Assembly (NCBI GenBank): GCA_963781805.1
Contig: CAWAHF010000004.1
Coordinates: 3,782,001-3,846,000, forward strand
DNA: 64,000 bases
Source: JAFGPL01 sp963781805
Lineage (GTDB): Bacteria; Bacteroidota; Bacteroidia; Bacteroidales; UBA10428
Direction of reading: 5' to 3'
Part shown: positions 44,704-53,437 of the stretch, one piece after another
Position numbering within the stretch: position 1 is the stretch's first letter
Layout: each line of letters starts with the position of its first letter
Notes under the pieces: generated by a model
What the model was told of the DNA's origin: nothing
Database searches by the model: none
Seen by the model: the letters and a program-made list of their open reading frames with translations, nothing else
Program-made: the position numbers and the translations under genes

Positions 44704-45390
44704 TTATTTATCAATCAATTTAAAGCCTTTGCCATGAATATTTAAAATCTGCACAGATGGATCATCTTTCAGATATTTGCGAAGTTTGGCTATATATACG
44801 TCCATGCTGCGGGCATTGAAATAATTGTCGTCAATCCAGATGGTTTTTAAAGCAAAGTTACGTTCAAGTACCATGTTTTTGTTATTGCATAATAATTTCA
44901 ACAATTCCGATTCCTTTGTTGTAAGATTATGTACAGTGTTGTCGAAGGTTAGCAATTGTTTGTCGGCATTGAAGTTATACGTTCCGATTTTATACTCGGA
45001 TTGTGAAGAAATCATCTCCTTTTTTGACCTGCGTATGATAGCATCGATACGAAAAACAAGCTCTTCCATGCTGAAAGGTTTTGTTATATAATCATCGCCA
45101 CCGGCTTTAAAACCTTCAATAACATCATCTTTTAAGGATTTTGCAGTAAGAAAAATAATCGGAATTTCAGTATTGGTCATTCTGATTTCCCTGGCGAGTG
45201 TATACCCATCTTTTACAGGCATCATAATATCGAGGATGCATAGATCGTAATGGTTTTTTATAAAACTCTTATAAGCTTTTTCCCCGTTAACAAACCAATC
45301 GCAGTCATAAGATTTTACAATTAAATACTCTCTGAGTAACGAGCCCAGATTTTCATCATCTTCCGCTAAAAGAATCTTAATTTTTATCAT
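44704..45390 (-). CDS. OmpR/PhoB-family response regulator
   Basis: 228 aa. Receiver domain with acidic pocket AEDDEN (9-14), phosphoacceptor Asp54 in CILDIMMP and KPFSMEE after the conserved Lys. The C-terminal winged helix (about 130-228) carries TTKESELLKLLCNNKNMVLE and MDVYIAKLRKYLKDDPSVQI, normal for OmpR types. Its start overlaps the end of the kinase gene by 4 bases (ATGA), so kinase and regulator are translationally coupled. The pair resembles RprX/RprY systems of Bacteroidota. Possible sites are the TTAAC repeats upstream of the kinase gene. Confidence 0.93.
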   Translation of the reverse strand: MIKIKILLAEDDENLGSLLREYLIVKSYDCDWFVNGEKAYKSFIKNHYDLCILDIMMPVKDGYTLAREIRMTNTEIPIIFLTAKSLKDDVIEGFKAGGDDYITKPFSMEELVFRIDAIIRRSKKEMISSQSEYKIGTYNFNADKQLLTFDNTVHNLTTKESELLKLLCNNKNMVLERNFALKTIWIDDNYFNARSMDVYIAKLRKYLKDDPSVQILNIHGKGFKLIDK

Positions 45391-46940
45391 GACTTTTCAT
45401 TATTTGTTGGCAAATAAATTTTAAAAAGGGTTCCTTCATATGGTTGACTATCCACTTCGACGTATCCGTTGTGTTCTTCCACAATTTTTTTAACATAACT
45501 TAATCCCAGGCCAAATCCTTTAACCGTATGAATGTTACCAGTGGGAATGCGGTAAAATTTTTCAAATATACGCTTAATATCCTGTTTATTCATACCTATT
45601 CCATTGTCTTTAACTGCAATAATCAAATGGCCATTCTCATTCGTTGTGGAAATATCAATTTCAGGATTCTGATTACAGTATTTAATTGCATTATCTACCA
45701 GGTTTGAAAACACATTGGTCATATGTACCTGATCGGCATATATATTGTGTTTGCCTGCATTAAACCGGGTTGAAAATTTTCCGTTTTTATGTTTCATCTG
45801 AATTTCAAATGTATTGACTACATTCGTTATTATTTCGTGTATATTACATATTTTAAATTTCAACTCCAAATTTCCTTTTTCAAAAATAGCAAGTTGAAGT
45901 ACTTTCTCAACCTGGTAACCAAGTTTTTTGCTCTCATCTGAAATTATGGTTGAGAGATAGAATACATTTTTTGCTTCGTTCGGAATGCTTGAATCGGTAA
46001 GCATTTGCGATGCCAGAGAGATGGTTGAAATAGGGGTTTTAAGTTCATGTGTCATATTGCTCACAAAGTCACTCCTGATTTCTGATAGTTTTTTTTGTCT
46101 GAATATAATGAAAACGGTTAACGTAAAGGCAAGAATTAAAACCAACGTAAGCGTAATCGAAGAAAATGCCATTATGCCGAGCGACTTGAAAATAGATTTG
46201 TTTTTATCGGGAAAATAAAGCAAAAGAAAGTTTGATTCGGAATAAAAGTCATCAGGGAAAAGCTTGACTTTGTAATAAGCAATTTTATCATTGTGCACAA
46301 AATTCTTTGATTTAAAAGCCATCATGGTATTCCATTTGGTAACGGCAAATTCAAAGGGAAGGTCGATTCCCTGTTCATGAAATGTGGATTTAAGTAATTC
46401 GTACAAATCCTGCTTATTAATTCTGTCTTCCACCCTGGGACTAAACCGGAACATATTATCAATAATGCTGTTAATTAACGATTTACGCTTTGCATATTGA
46501 AGTCTTATCTCTGATTCGTGGGAAGGTTCATCCTTAGGTTTTTTAGGCCGTTGCTTAAAAAGTGACTGTTTAGCTCCTTCTTTTGATGCGATTTCCGAAT
46601 TGCTGTCAAAATTATCTGCTTCATCACCTGCTTCAATATCATGCTGAAGTTTTATTGCCGGACCGTTGTTAAATTCAGGAATATCCTCACCATGGGTATG
46701 TTCCATGCGATACAGATTTGTATCGATATATGCGGGGTCTATCCTGTCAAGAACCTGTGCCACTGCTTCCTGTTTCTCGATGTTCATAGAAATTTCGGAA
46801 AGAGATCTGATAATCAGTTGATCAAATTGTTGTTCCTTAACTATGATTGAGCTTTTTATCCAATAAAACTGAAAAAATATCAAACCGGAAATTACCAGAC
46901 CAATAAAAATCATCAATATCCAAATCAGGCCTTTTTTCAT
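45387..46940 (-). CDS. Membrane sensor histidine kinase
   Basis: 517 aa. Two membrane segments (about 5-27 and 253-280) enclose a periplasmic sensor part of about 225 residues, charged and without a known fold. H-box SNMTHELKTPISTIS with His298. ATP-binding domain: N box SNLVDNAIKYC, G boxes VKDNGIGM and GFGLGLSYV. First gene of the two-gene operon. A TATCTTTG -7 box at 46948-46955 places the transcription start only a base or so before the ATG, so the mRNA may be leaderless. Confidence 0.94.
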   Translation of the reverse strand: MKKGLIWILMIFIGLVISGLIFFQFYWIKSSIIVKEQQFDQLIIRSLSEISMNIEKQEAVAQVLDRIDPAYIDTNLYRMEHTHGEDIPEFNNGPAIKLQHDIEAGDEADNFDSNSEIASKEGAKQSLFKQRPKKPKDEPSHESEIRLQYAKRKSLINSIIDNMFRFSPRVEDRINKQDLYELLKSTFHEQGIDLPFEFAVTKWNTMMAFKSKNFVHNDKIAYYKVKLFPDDFYSESNFLLLYFPDKNKSIFKSLGIMAFSSITLTLVLILAFTLTVFIIFRQKKLSEIRSDFVSNMTHELKTPISTISLASQMLTDSSIPNEAKNVFYLSTIISDESKKLGYQVEKVLQLAIFEKGNLELKFKICNIHEIITNVVNTFEIQMKHKNGKFSTRFNAGKHNIYADQVHMTNVFSNLVDNAIKYCNQNPEIDISTTNENGHLIIAVKDNGIGMNKQDIKRIFEKFYRIPTGNIHTVKGFGLGLSYVKKIVEEHNGYVEVDSQPYEGTLFKIYLPTNNEKS

Positions 46941-46947
46941 TGTGATA

Positions 46948-46955
46948 CAAAGATA
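46948..46955 (-). promoter_or_regulatory. -7 promoter box of the kinase/regulator operon
   Basis: Minus-strand TATCTTTG (TAnnTTTG), seven bases before the start codon. The -33 region overlaps the first TTAAC box. Confidence 0.55.
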
Positions 46956-46974
46956 GCCGTAGATTTTTTTAGTG

Positions 46975-47018
46975 TTAACAATTTAACGATCTTTAACATA
47001 TGTTGGTTTTTGTTAACG
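46975..47018. promoter_or_regulatory. Four phased TTAAC boxes (candidate operator)
   Basis: TTAAC occurs at 46975, 46984, 46994 and 47014, spacings 9, 10 and 20, so all lie on about the same face of the helix. They sit between the kinase promoter (minus) and a plus-strand promoter that reads into a candidate small RNA. Spacing of about ten bases is usual for direct-repeat sites of OmpR-type regulators, and such a regulator is encoded in the adjacent operon. Confidence 0.5.
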
Positions 47019-47038
47019 AAATACTGCAGTAGCTTTGA
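47010..47038 (+). promoter_or_regulatory. Plus-strand promoter for candidate small RNA
   Basis: TTTG (47010-47013), a 17-base spacer and TAGCTTTG (47031-47038). The last TTAAC box lies in the spacer. The spacer is slightly shorter than ideal. Confidence 0.45.
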
Positions 47039-47044
47039 AGTATG

Positions 47045-47252
47045 ATTTTGATACGAAATTAAATGAAAAAGACCAGCACAAAATTTTAAAGTTTGTGTTA
47101 TTAAAATAAAACAAAAAAGAGATTAAAAAAATAGGGGTTAGTTTATTGGATTAGTTTCATAGGTTTAATAGTTTTTTATAGTGGTTTTTAGGTTATTTAA
47201 GTAGGTTAGGGTTTTTATGAAAAGGGTAGCAACCAAAGCTACCCTTTTTTTA
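47045..47252 (+). ncRNA. Candidate small RNA, about 208 nt
   Basis: A plus-strand transcript from the promoter at 47010-47038 would run to a strong rho-independent terminator and contains no open frame of useful length. Its second half is unusually G/T-rich (GGTTAGTTTATTGGATTAG and GGTTATTTAAGTAGGTTAGG) and unlike the AT-rich surroundings. Both flanking genes are on the minus strand, so it would be an independent unit. The end is better supported than the start. Function and class are unknown; I do not recognise a known RNA family. Confidence 0.45.
47221..47252 (+). terminator. Rho-independent terminator
   Basis: AAAGGGTAGC-aaccaaa-GCTACCC followed by TTTTTTT. Since the A-run precedes and the T-run follows the stem, it could work in both directions; on the minus strand it could end the hybrid-kinase transcript. 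Confidence 0.85.
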
Positions 47253-47475
47253 TTGAAATACATGTACATTTAGGATATAGCGTAAGTGATAATCTATTGA
47301 TATCCGGGTCTTATTTAATCGATTTAAACATTCAAATCAACCAGGAAACATTTAGTTCAACGACAGATGAATTGAAATAATAATATTTTCTACTTTTTAA
47401 CCCGATCGCTAAAGGGTAATAACTGGTTGATTTGCTAATGTGTCAACGTAGATTTGGCTGATACCGGAAATCTTA

Positions 47476-49560
47476 TTAATCCGGATAGTTGATTTTTGAT
47501 TTATTCATTGAAATCGTATGTGTTATCAACGTTTTTTGAATGATTTCTATTAAATGGGTCGCATGGATTGGTTTTGAGATAAAATCGATGCATCCCGCTT
47601 TGATACATAATTCCCGGTCGTTATCCATTACAAAGGCCGTTTGAGCAATAACAGGCAGACCAGGCCTTATAACCTTCAGATATCTGATGGCTTCCAATCC
47701 GTTTATTTCAGGCATTTTAATATCCATGAGTACGATATCTATATCGGGATTAGATTCCACCAGATTGATTGCCTCAAGTCCGTTTTTTGCCCATATTATT
47801 TTGGCTCCGGTTCTTTTAAGTATCTCAAACAAATAAAAATAATTAATTTCCTCATCCTCAGCAATTAATATTTTATGATTTCTGAACGGGAGTTTGTCTT
47901 TGATTTCTGAAATCTGCAGCACTGGTAATTCTGGTTTTTTTTCTGTGACATAGTTTACAGGCAGAACAAAATGGAAAGTTGTGCCCACTCCCTCCTGGGA
48001 TTCAACCCATATGCTTCCACCCATGAGATCAACAATATTCCGTGTTATGGTCAGACCGAGTCCGGTACCTCCGTATTCTTTGGTGTAATTGCCTTCTATC
48101 TGGATGAAGCGCTCAAATATCATGGATTGTTTATCTTCCGGAATACCTATACCGCTATCTCTAACATAAAAGTAGGCATTCTGATTATCAACCAGATTAA
48201 AACCAAATTCAATGAATCCTTTATAAGTAAATTTCAGGGAATTGCTAAGCAGATTGGTAAATATTTGTTTCAATCGGTTCGGATCAGTAGATAATAATTT
48301 GTCTCTATCTGGTTCATTTATAGTTAGTACAAGTTTTATATTTTTATCATCATCTTTTTTGATGAATTCATCAAACATGGAATAAAGATCATTAAGAAGT
48401 TCATAGATTTTAAATTTTGCAGGTCGTATTTTTATCTGCTTCGATTCAATCTTAGCTACATCAATAATATCGTCTATTAGTCTTAACAAATTACTGCCGC
48501 TCTTTTGTATAAGTTTAAGATATTCCTTACGGTCGGGCTCTTTAATGGTATCTTTCAACAAAAGCTCGGAAAATCCTAAAATAGCATTCATTGGAGTTCT
48601 GATTTCATGCGACATATTTGCCAGGAATGCTGTCTTTAAATGATCGGATTCTTCTGCTCTCGATTTTGCAATCTCAAACTGAGTTTCCATTTCTTTTCTT
48701 TCTGTAAGATCATCGAGGATGATAATTACACCATTGAATTTTGAACTTATGTCCAGCATCTTTTTAAATTTTACCAGGAAAAATCTTTCTCCTTCGCTTG
48801 TATTCAGGTAAGATTCAAAAGCCAGCTCCTCAAGTGTACTTCTGGAAAAATCGCTGAGTTTATCTTCAAATATTTCAATATGTTTATCCTGTTTAAAATT
48901 TTGATAATAAAACGAACCGGGAGTATCCTGAAATAAAAATAGTTTTGCAGCGCGATTATTCAGGTTTAGTATTTTGTTTTCATCATTTACAATGAAAATT
49001 GGTGAATAAAAACTTTCGAAAATGGTAAGATATTTGTTCTTTTCATTGGTAAGATTCCGGTTTGCAGCCTGTAATTCTATATTCAGGGTCTCTTTACCTT
49101 TTTCGGACCATTCTGAAGTATATGCTATTTCAATTCGATCAAAACACCTGGTAATAAAATGTTTAAATTCCGGTGTAAACTTTTTTTTACCTTCAGAACT
49201 ATCTGCCAATTCCATATAACACTGACGGTAGTATTTCATCAATCCCATAAACATGGACAATGTAATTCCTCTTTCCCTGTGTTTTTTAGCTTCGATTATT
49301 CCAAAAAGTGAAGCAGGATCTTCGGAATAATTCTCATCAGGATTTAATTCGGGAATAGTTAATTTGAATTTCTCTGCCATTTGGATGATAGAATCCGACA
49401 ATCCCTGGATGGACAATCGCCAGGCTTCCTGCAATGTTGAAGTATATTTGGAATATTCATGTTTTATGGCATATCCCAATATCCTGTTTATTAACCAATC
49501 TTCATTGTCAGTTAACAATTGCTTGAATGTATTCAGGATATTGTTTCCGTCAGAATGCAT
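47476..49560 (-). CDS. Hybrid histidine kinase with C-terminal receiver
   Basis: 694 aa, no membrane segment. N-terminal helical domain (1-160) recalls RsbR-type sensory domains, weakly. A PAS-like domain (about 175-295) follows, ending in a GVIIILDDLTERK linker. HisKA domain with His318 in FLANMSHEIRTPMNAILGFS; ATPase domain with LLSNSLKFT, YVRDSGIGIP and GGTGLGLTI; then a receiver (about 575-690) with AEDEEIN and the phospho-Asp in VLMDIKMPEI, and SKPI at the Lys position. No dedicated output protein is adjacent. Cytoplasmic signal input is likely. Confidence 0.92.
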   Translation of the reverse strand: MHSDGNNILNTFKQLLTDNEDWLINRILGYAIKHEYSKYTSTLQEAWRLSIQGLSDSIIQMAEKFKLTIPELNPDENYSEDPASLFGIIEAKKHRERGITLSMFMGLMKYYRQCYMELADSSEGKKKFTPEFKHFITRCFDRIEIAYTSEWSEKGKETLNIELQAANRNLTNEKNKYLTIFESFYSPIFIVNDENKILNLNNRAAKLFLFQDTPGSFYYQNFKQDKHIEIFEDKLSDFSRSTLEELAFESYLNTSEGERFFLVKFKKMLDISSKFNGVIIILDDLTERKEMETQFEIAKSRAEESDHLKTAFLANMSHEIRTPMNAILGFSELLLKDTIKEPDRKEYLKLIQKSGSNLLRLIDDIIDVAKIESKQIKIRPAKFKIYELLNDLYSMFDEFIKKDDDKNIKLVLTINEPDRDKLLSTDPNRLKQIFTNLLSNSLKFTYKGFIEFGFNLVDNQNAYFYVRDSGIGIPEDKQSMIFERFIQIEGNYTKEYGGTGLGLTITRNIVDLMGGSIWVESQEGVGTTFHFVLPVNYVTEKKPELPVLQISEIKDKLPFRNHKILIAEDEEINYFYLFEILKRTGAKIIWAKNGLEAINLVESNPDIDIVLMDIKMPEINGLEAIRYLKVIRPGLPVIAQTAFVMDNDRELCIKAGCIDFISKPIHATHLIEIIQKTLITHTISMNKSKINYPD

Positions 49561-49795
49561 AACTGAAGATTGTATCTGGATTTTACGGCATTAATACCAC
49601 ACAAACACCGCCTAATACAAATTTAAGGTATGCCTGTCATGCAAAAATGTTTTACAATGTGAGATTAATTACCGTTTACAGGTGATATTCATCATCGGTT
49701 AAAGGGAAGATATTTAATAATTTGAAATTTCAGAGAAAATCCAATTTTTTTATAGCTGTGCAAATTGGTTTTGGTTGACATTGAAAATTTACGCC

Positions 49796-50221
49796 TTAAA
49801 AAAGAAGTTTTTCCATCGATTTTGATGAGAGACCGTCAATAGAAAATGCCAGGGTTATAATTTCTACCTGTTTTAGCCGGATTAGCAAATTTTCTGTTTC
49901 CTGTTGGGTAGCTTCTCCATGTATGAGAAAAAAATAATCCACATTCTTATATTCAGGTAACAGGAAACCGTCGTGGCACCTGTTGGAAATTAAATCATAC
50001 CTGAACAATCCGTTTTCATCTGTAAAACTGAAAACAGCGAAAGTATTTATATCTCCGGTCTTGTCGCTGGTAATATTGAGGTCTGAGGTTTTGGACAGTT
50101 TAAATTGTAGTTGAGAATTAATAGCCCAACTCAACCTGTAATCATTTTCGTGAGAAGAAATTCCGATAATATAAAAATCAGGATTAATTTGAACAGATAG
50201 TTTATGAAACTTTTTCTTCAC
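49796..50221 (-). CDS. IPExxxVDY-family protein
   Basis: 141 aa. It contains LLPEYKNVDYFFLIHG near residue 93-108, a variant (LPE for IPE) of the motif that names this small Bacteroidota family; function unknown. It follows rnc by 12 bases, the usual neighbour in the phylum, and ends the acpP-fabF-rnc operon. Confidence 0.82.
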   Translation of the reverse strand: MKKKFHKLSVQINPDFYIIGISSHENDYRLSWAINSQLQFKLSKTSDLNITSDKTGDINTFAVFSFTDENGLFRYDLISNRCHDGFLLPEYKNVDYFFLIHGEATQQETENLLIRLKQVEIITLAFSIDGLSSKSMEKLLF

Positions 50222-50233
50222 TTTAGAACAGTA

Positions 50234-50953
50234 TTATTCTTCAATCAACTTTAAGGCTTGTCTGGCAGCATTTTGTTCCGCCTCCTTTTTGGATGAGCCT
50301 GCACCTCTGCCCATAATTTCATCAACCACAATGAGATGCGAAATAAAGATTGTGTTAGTATCGCTTTGTTCTTCGAAACAGGTAAAGCTAATATCTTTTT
50401 TATTTTTTTGTCCCCACTCAATAATTCTGCTTTTAAAGTCGCTTTCGGTGTCCTGAAGTTTATTCAGGTTGATATGGTTGTAAATAATCCTTTCCAGAAC
50501 AATTTTCCTTGTTTTTTTGAATCCTTTATCCAGATAAAGTGCGCCAATTAACGCTTCAAGCGCATCCCCATAGATTGATTTATGATTTTCGCTGTTTAAT
50601 TTTGTTTTGATGATATTTGGAATGCCCAGTTTTATGGCAATATGATTCAGGTTTTCACGATTTACAATTTTTGAACGCATCTGGGTAAGAAATCCTTCAT
50701 CCTTTTCGGGGTATTTACTAAAAAGATGTTCCGCTACAATTGCATCGAGTATGGCGTCGCCCAGATATTCCAGGCGTTCATTATTAATACTTAAATTTTT
50801 GAAAATATTGAATGAAATGGATTTATGAACCAGAGCTAACTGATAAAGTTCATGGTTCCTGGGGACGAAACCGACAATCCGTTTGAGTAGCTTATTAAAT
50901 TTTTTTTCCGGAGGATAAAGAAATTTTTTCGGTGCCAATGCTGAATCAAACAC
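50234..50953 (-). CDS. rnc: Ribonuclease III
   Basis: 239 aa. Double-strand RNA endonuclease for rRNA and mRNA processing. Signature NERLEYLGDAILDAIVAEHL, with second acidic site GDALEALIGALYLDKG. The C-terminal dsRNA-binding domain (about 165-239) contains GRGAGSSKKEAEQNAARQAL. It starts three bases after fabF, in the operon acpP-fabF-rnc-IPExxxVDY gene. Confidence 0.96.
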   Translation of the reverse strand: MFDSALAPKKFLYPPEKKFNKLLKRIVGFVPRNHELYQLALVHKSISFNIFKNLSINNERLEYLGDAILDAIVAEHLFSKYPEKDEGFLTQMRSKIVNRENLNHIAIKLGIPNIIKTKLNSENHKSIYGDALEALIGALYLDKGFKKTRKIVLERIIYNHINLNKLQDTESDFKSRIIEWGQKNKKDISFTCFEEQSDTNTIFISHLIVVDEIMGRGAGSSKKEAEQNAARQALKLIEE

Positions 50954-50956
50954 AAA

Positions 50957-52210
50957 TTAGTTTGAATATTTTTTTACTACTACAGAACTATTATGTCCTC
51001 CGAAACCAAATGTATTGCTAAGCGCTGCATTTACTACTCTGTTTTGAGTCTTATTAAATGTAAGATTTAGTTTTGGATCAATTTCAGGATCAATGGTTTT
51101 GAAATTTATGGTCGGAGGAATGATATTATATTTTGTCGAAAGCGTTGCTATAATTGCCTCAATAGCTCCTGCTGCTCCCAGTAGATGCCCGGTCATTGAT
51201 TTTGTACCGCTTATATTCAATTTGTAGGCATGATCACCAAAAACCTTAACAATGGCTTTTGTTTCCGCAAGATCTCCCAATGGTGTGGCTGTACCGTGTA
51301 CATTTACATAATCAATATCTTCGGGTTTCAAATTAGCATCTTCAATGGCAAGTCTCATAACATTTGATGCTCCCAGTCCTTCCGGATGAGGTTGGGTAAG
51401 GTGGTAAGCATCAGCAGTCATTGCTCCGCCAACAAGTTCTGCATAAATTTTAGCTCCTCGTGCTTTGGCATGTTCAAGTTCTTCCAGTATCAGTGTTCCC
51501 GCACCTTCTCCCATTACAAATCCGTCGCGGGTTGCATCGAAGGGCCTGGATGCTGTCTTGTAATTTTCATTATTGGTAGATAAAGCCTGCATGGCATTGA
51601 AACCACCAACACCTGGTTCATTTATAGCTGCTTCTGATCCACCGGTGACAAAGATATCAGCCTTGCCCAGCCTGATTAGGTTAAATGCGTCAATGATACT
51701 GTGCGTAGAAGTTGCACAAGCAGAAACCGTTGCATAGTTAGGCCCTCTGAAACCATACTTCATGGATATTTGACCGGCGCTGATATCAGGAATAATTTTC
51801 GGTATGAAAAAGGGATTAAACCTGGGAGTCCCATCGCTTTCAATAAAAGCTCTTAATTCTGAATGGAACGTACCAAAACCACCAATACCCGAACCAAAGA
51901 TTACCCCAACACGATCATGGTTGACTTTTTCAAGATCCATACCAGAGTCCCTGATGGCCTCATCTGAAGATACCAATGCAAAAATGGTAAACAGATCAAG
52001 CCTTCGGGCTTCTTTTCTGTCAAAGTAATCTTCGGGGTTAAAGTTTTTAACTTCGCAAGCAAATTTAGTCTTAAACTTTTCTGTATTAAAGCGGGTGATC
52101 AAATCAGAACCACTCATGCCATTAATCAGGTTAGCCCAAAAATCTTTGACGTTATTACCGATGGGTGTAATAGCACCGATACCCGTAATAACTGCGCGCT
52201 TCAATTCCAT
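50957..52210 (-). CDS. fabF: 3-oxoacyl-ACP synthase II
   Basis: 417 aa. Elongating condensing enzyme of fatty-acid synthesis. Cys165 in TVSACATSTHSI is the nucleophile; histidines in VNVHGTATPLGD and SMTGHLLGAAGAI complete the Cys-His-His site. N-terminus RAVITGIGAITPIGNNVKDF and C-terminus SNTFGFGGHNSSVV are typical. It lies 25 bases after acpP, whose product carries its substrates. It is separate in type from the KAS III of the polysaccharide locus. Confidence 0.97.
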   Translation of the reverse strand: MELKRAVITGIGAITPIGNNVKDFWANLINGMSGSDLITRFNTEKFKTKFACEVKNFNPEDYFDRKEARRLDLFTIFALVSSDEAIRDSGMDLEKVNHDRVGVIFGSGIGGFGTFHSELRAFIESDGTPRFNPFFIPKIIPDISAGQISMKYGFRGPNYATVSACATSTHSIIDAFNLIRLGKADIFVTGGSEAAINEPGVGGFNAMQALSTNNENYKTASRPFDATRDGFVMGEGAGTLILEELEHAKARGAKIYAELVGGAMTADAYHLTQPHPEGLGASNVMRLAIEDANLKPEDIDYVNVHGTATPLGDLAETKAIVKVFGDHAYKLNISGTKSMTGHLLGAAGAIEAIIATLSTKYNIIPPTINFKTIDPEIDPKLNLTFNKTQNRVVNAALSNTFGFGGHNSSVVVKKYSN

Positions 52211-52235
52211 AAAAGTGAAAGATTAGGAGAAAATT

Positions 52236-52472
52236 CTACTTTGCGTTTTCTTCGATGTACTTAATAGCTTCGCCAACTGTAGAGATATTTTCAGCTTGAT
52301 CATCAGGAATTCCGATATTGAATTCTTTTTCAAATTCCATGATTAGTTCAACTGTATCAAGTGAGTCCGCACCTAAATCATTTGTGAAACTAGCTTCAGG
52401 TGTCACTTCATTTTCGTCTACTCCGAGTTTGTCAACAATAATTGCTTTTACTCTTGATGCAATGTCAGACAT
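52236..52472 (-). CDS. acpP: Acyl carrier protein
   Basis: 78 aa, acidic. Canonical phosphopantetheine site NDLGADSLDTVELIMEFEKE with Ser in DSL. First gene of the operon with fabF and rnc. The 298 bases upstream, up to purN on the other strand, are very AT-rich; no perfect TAnnTTTG box could be fixed for acpP. Confidence 0.97.
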   Translation of the reverse strand: MSDIASRVKAIIVDKLGVDENEVTPEASFTNDLGADSLDTVELIMEFEKEFNIGIPDDQAENISTVGEAIKYIEENAK

Positions 52473-52770
52473 AATGCCAATTTTTAATTAATAATTTATT
52501 CGTTAATAATTTGAAAGTGCAAAGAAAATGCAAAATTGAAAATAATCAAACAAAAAAATTTTTTTTCTTATCAAAATTATATTTTTTTGAATTAAAAAAA
52601 TGTATTAATCCTTAAATTGTTTATATATCAATTATTAACACGTATTTAATTCACCTCTTTCTGCATAATTTTAATAACCATACAGAATTCCGTGCTGCTA
52701 ATATTACAAATATTCAATATTTTTATCACATTTACATGCAGAATTTATTAACATACTGAAATAAAATAAA

Positions 52771-53346
52771 ATGGAGCCTGTTAACATCGCGATATTTGCC
52801 TCAGGATCGGGATCAAATGCGGAAAACATCGTAAATCATTTTTCGGAAAGTGTCGATATCACAGTGAAACAGATACTTACGAACAAAGCAGATGCTTATG
52901 TACTTGAACGGGCAAAGAGACTAAACATCCCGACACGTGTGTTTAACAGGCAGGAGTTCTATGAAGGTGATAAAATTTTACAGGACCTCACCTATAATTC
53001 AATTCAATGGATTGTGCTTGCGGGTTTTCTCTGGCTTATACCCGAATACCTGATTGATGCCTATCCAAACCGGATTATAAATATCCATCCCGCTTTGTTG
53101 CCAAAATACGGTGGGAAGGGCATGTTTGGTATAAAGGTTCATCAGGCGGTAATCAATAATAAGGAGACAGAATCGGGAATAACCGTTCATTTCGTAAATA
53201 AGGAGTATGATAAAGGGGACATTATTTTTCAGGCCAGGTGTAAGGTAATTCCGGAGGAAACAGCAGATTCTTTAGCTGCAAAAGTTCATCAGCTCGAATA
53301 CATAAATTTTCCCGTGGTGATTGAAAAGTTAATTAAAAAAGGGTAG
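52771..53346 (+). CDS. purN: Phosphoribosylglycinamide formyltransferase
   Basis: 191 aa. Third step of purine synthesis, formyl transfer from 10-formyl-tetrahydrofolate to GAR. Motifs: IFASGSGSNAENIVNHF, IHPALLPKYGGKGMFGIKVH with catalytic Asn/His, and GITVHFVNKEYDKGDIIFQ with the conserved Asp. It is divergent from acpP, an order common in Bacteroidota. Confidence 0.96.
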   Translation: MEPVNIAIFASGSGSNAENIVNHFSESVDITVKQILTNKADAYVLERAKRLNIPTRVFNRQEFYEGDKILQDLTYNSIQWIVLAGFLWLIPEYLIDAYPNRIINIHPALLPKYGGKGMFGIKVHQAVINNKETESGITVHFVNKEYDKGDIIFQARCKVIPEETADSLAAKVHQLEYINFPVVIEKLIKKG

Positions 53347-53437
53347 AAGTAAACGAAGGAGTAATTTAAATTTTCCAACATCCTTTACCCTTTTCGCTAA
53401 AACGCGGGACAGACGCTGTTAGGTCAATAAACCAATC

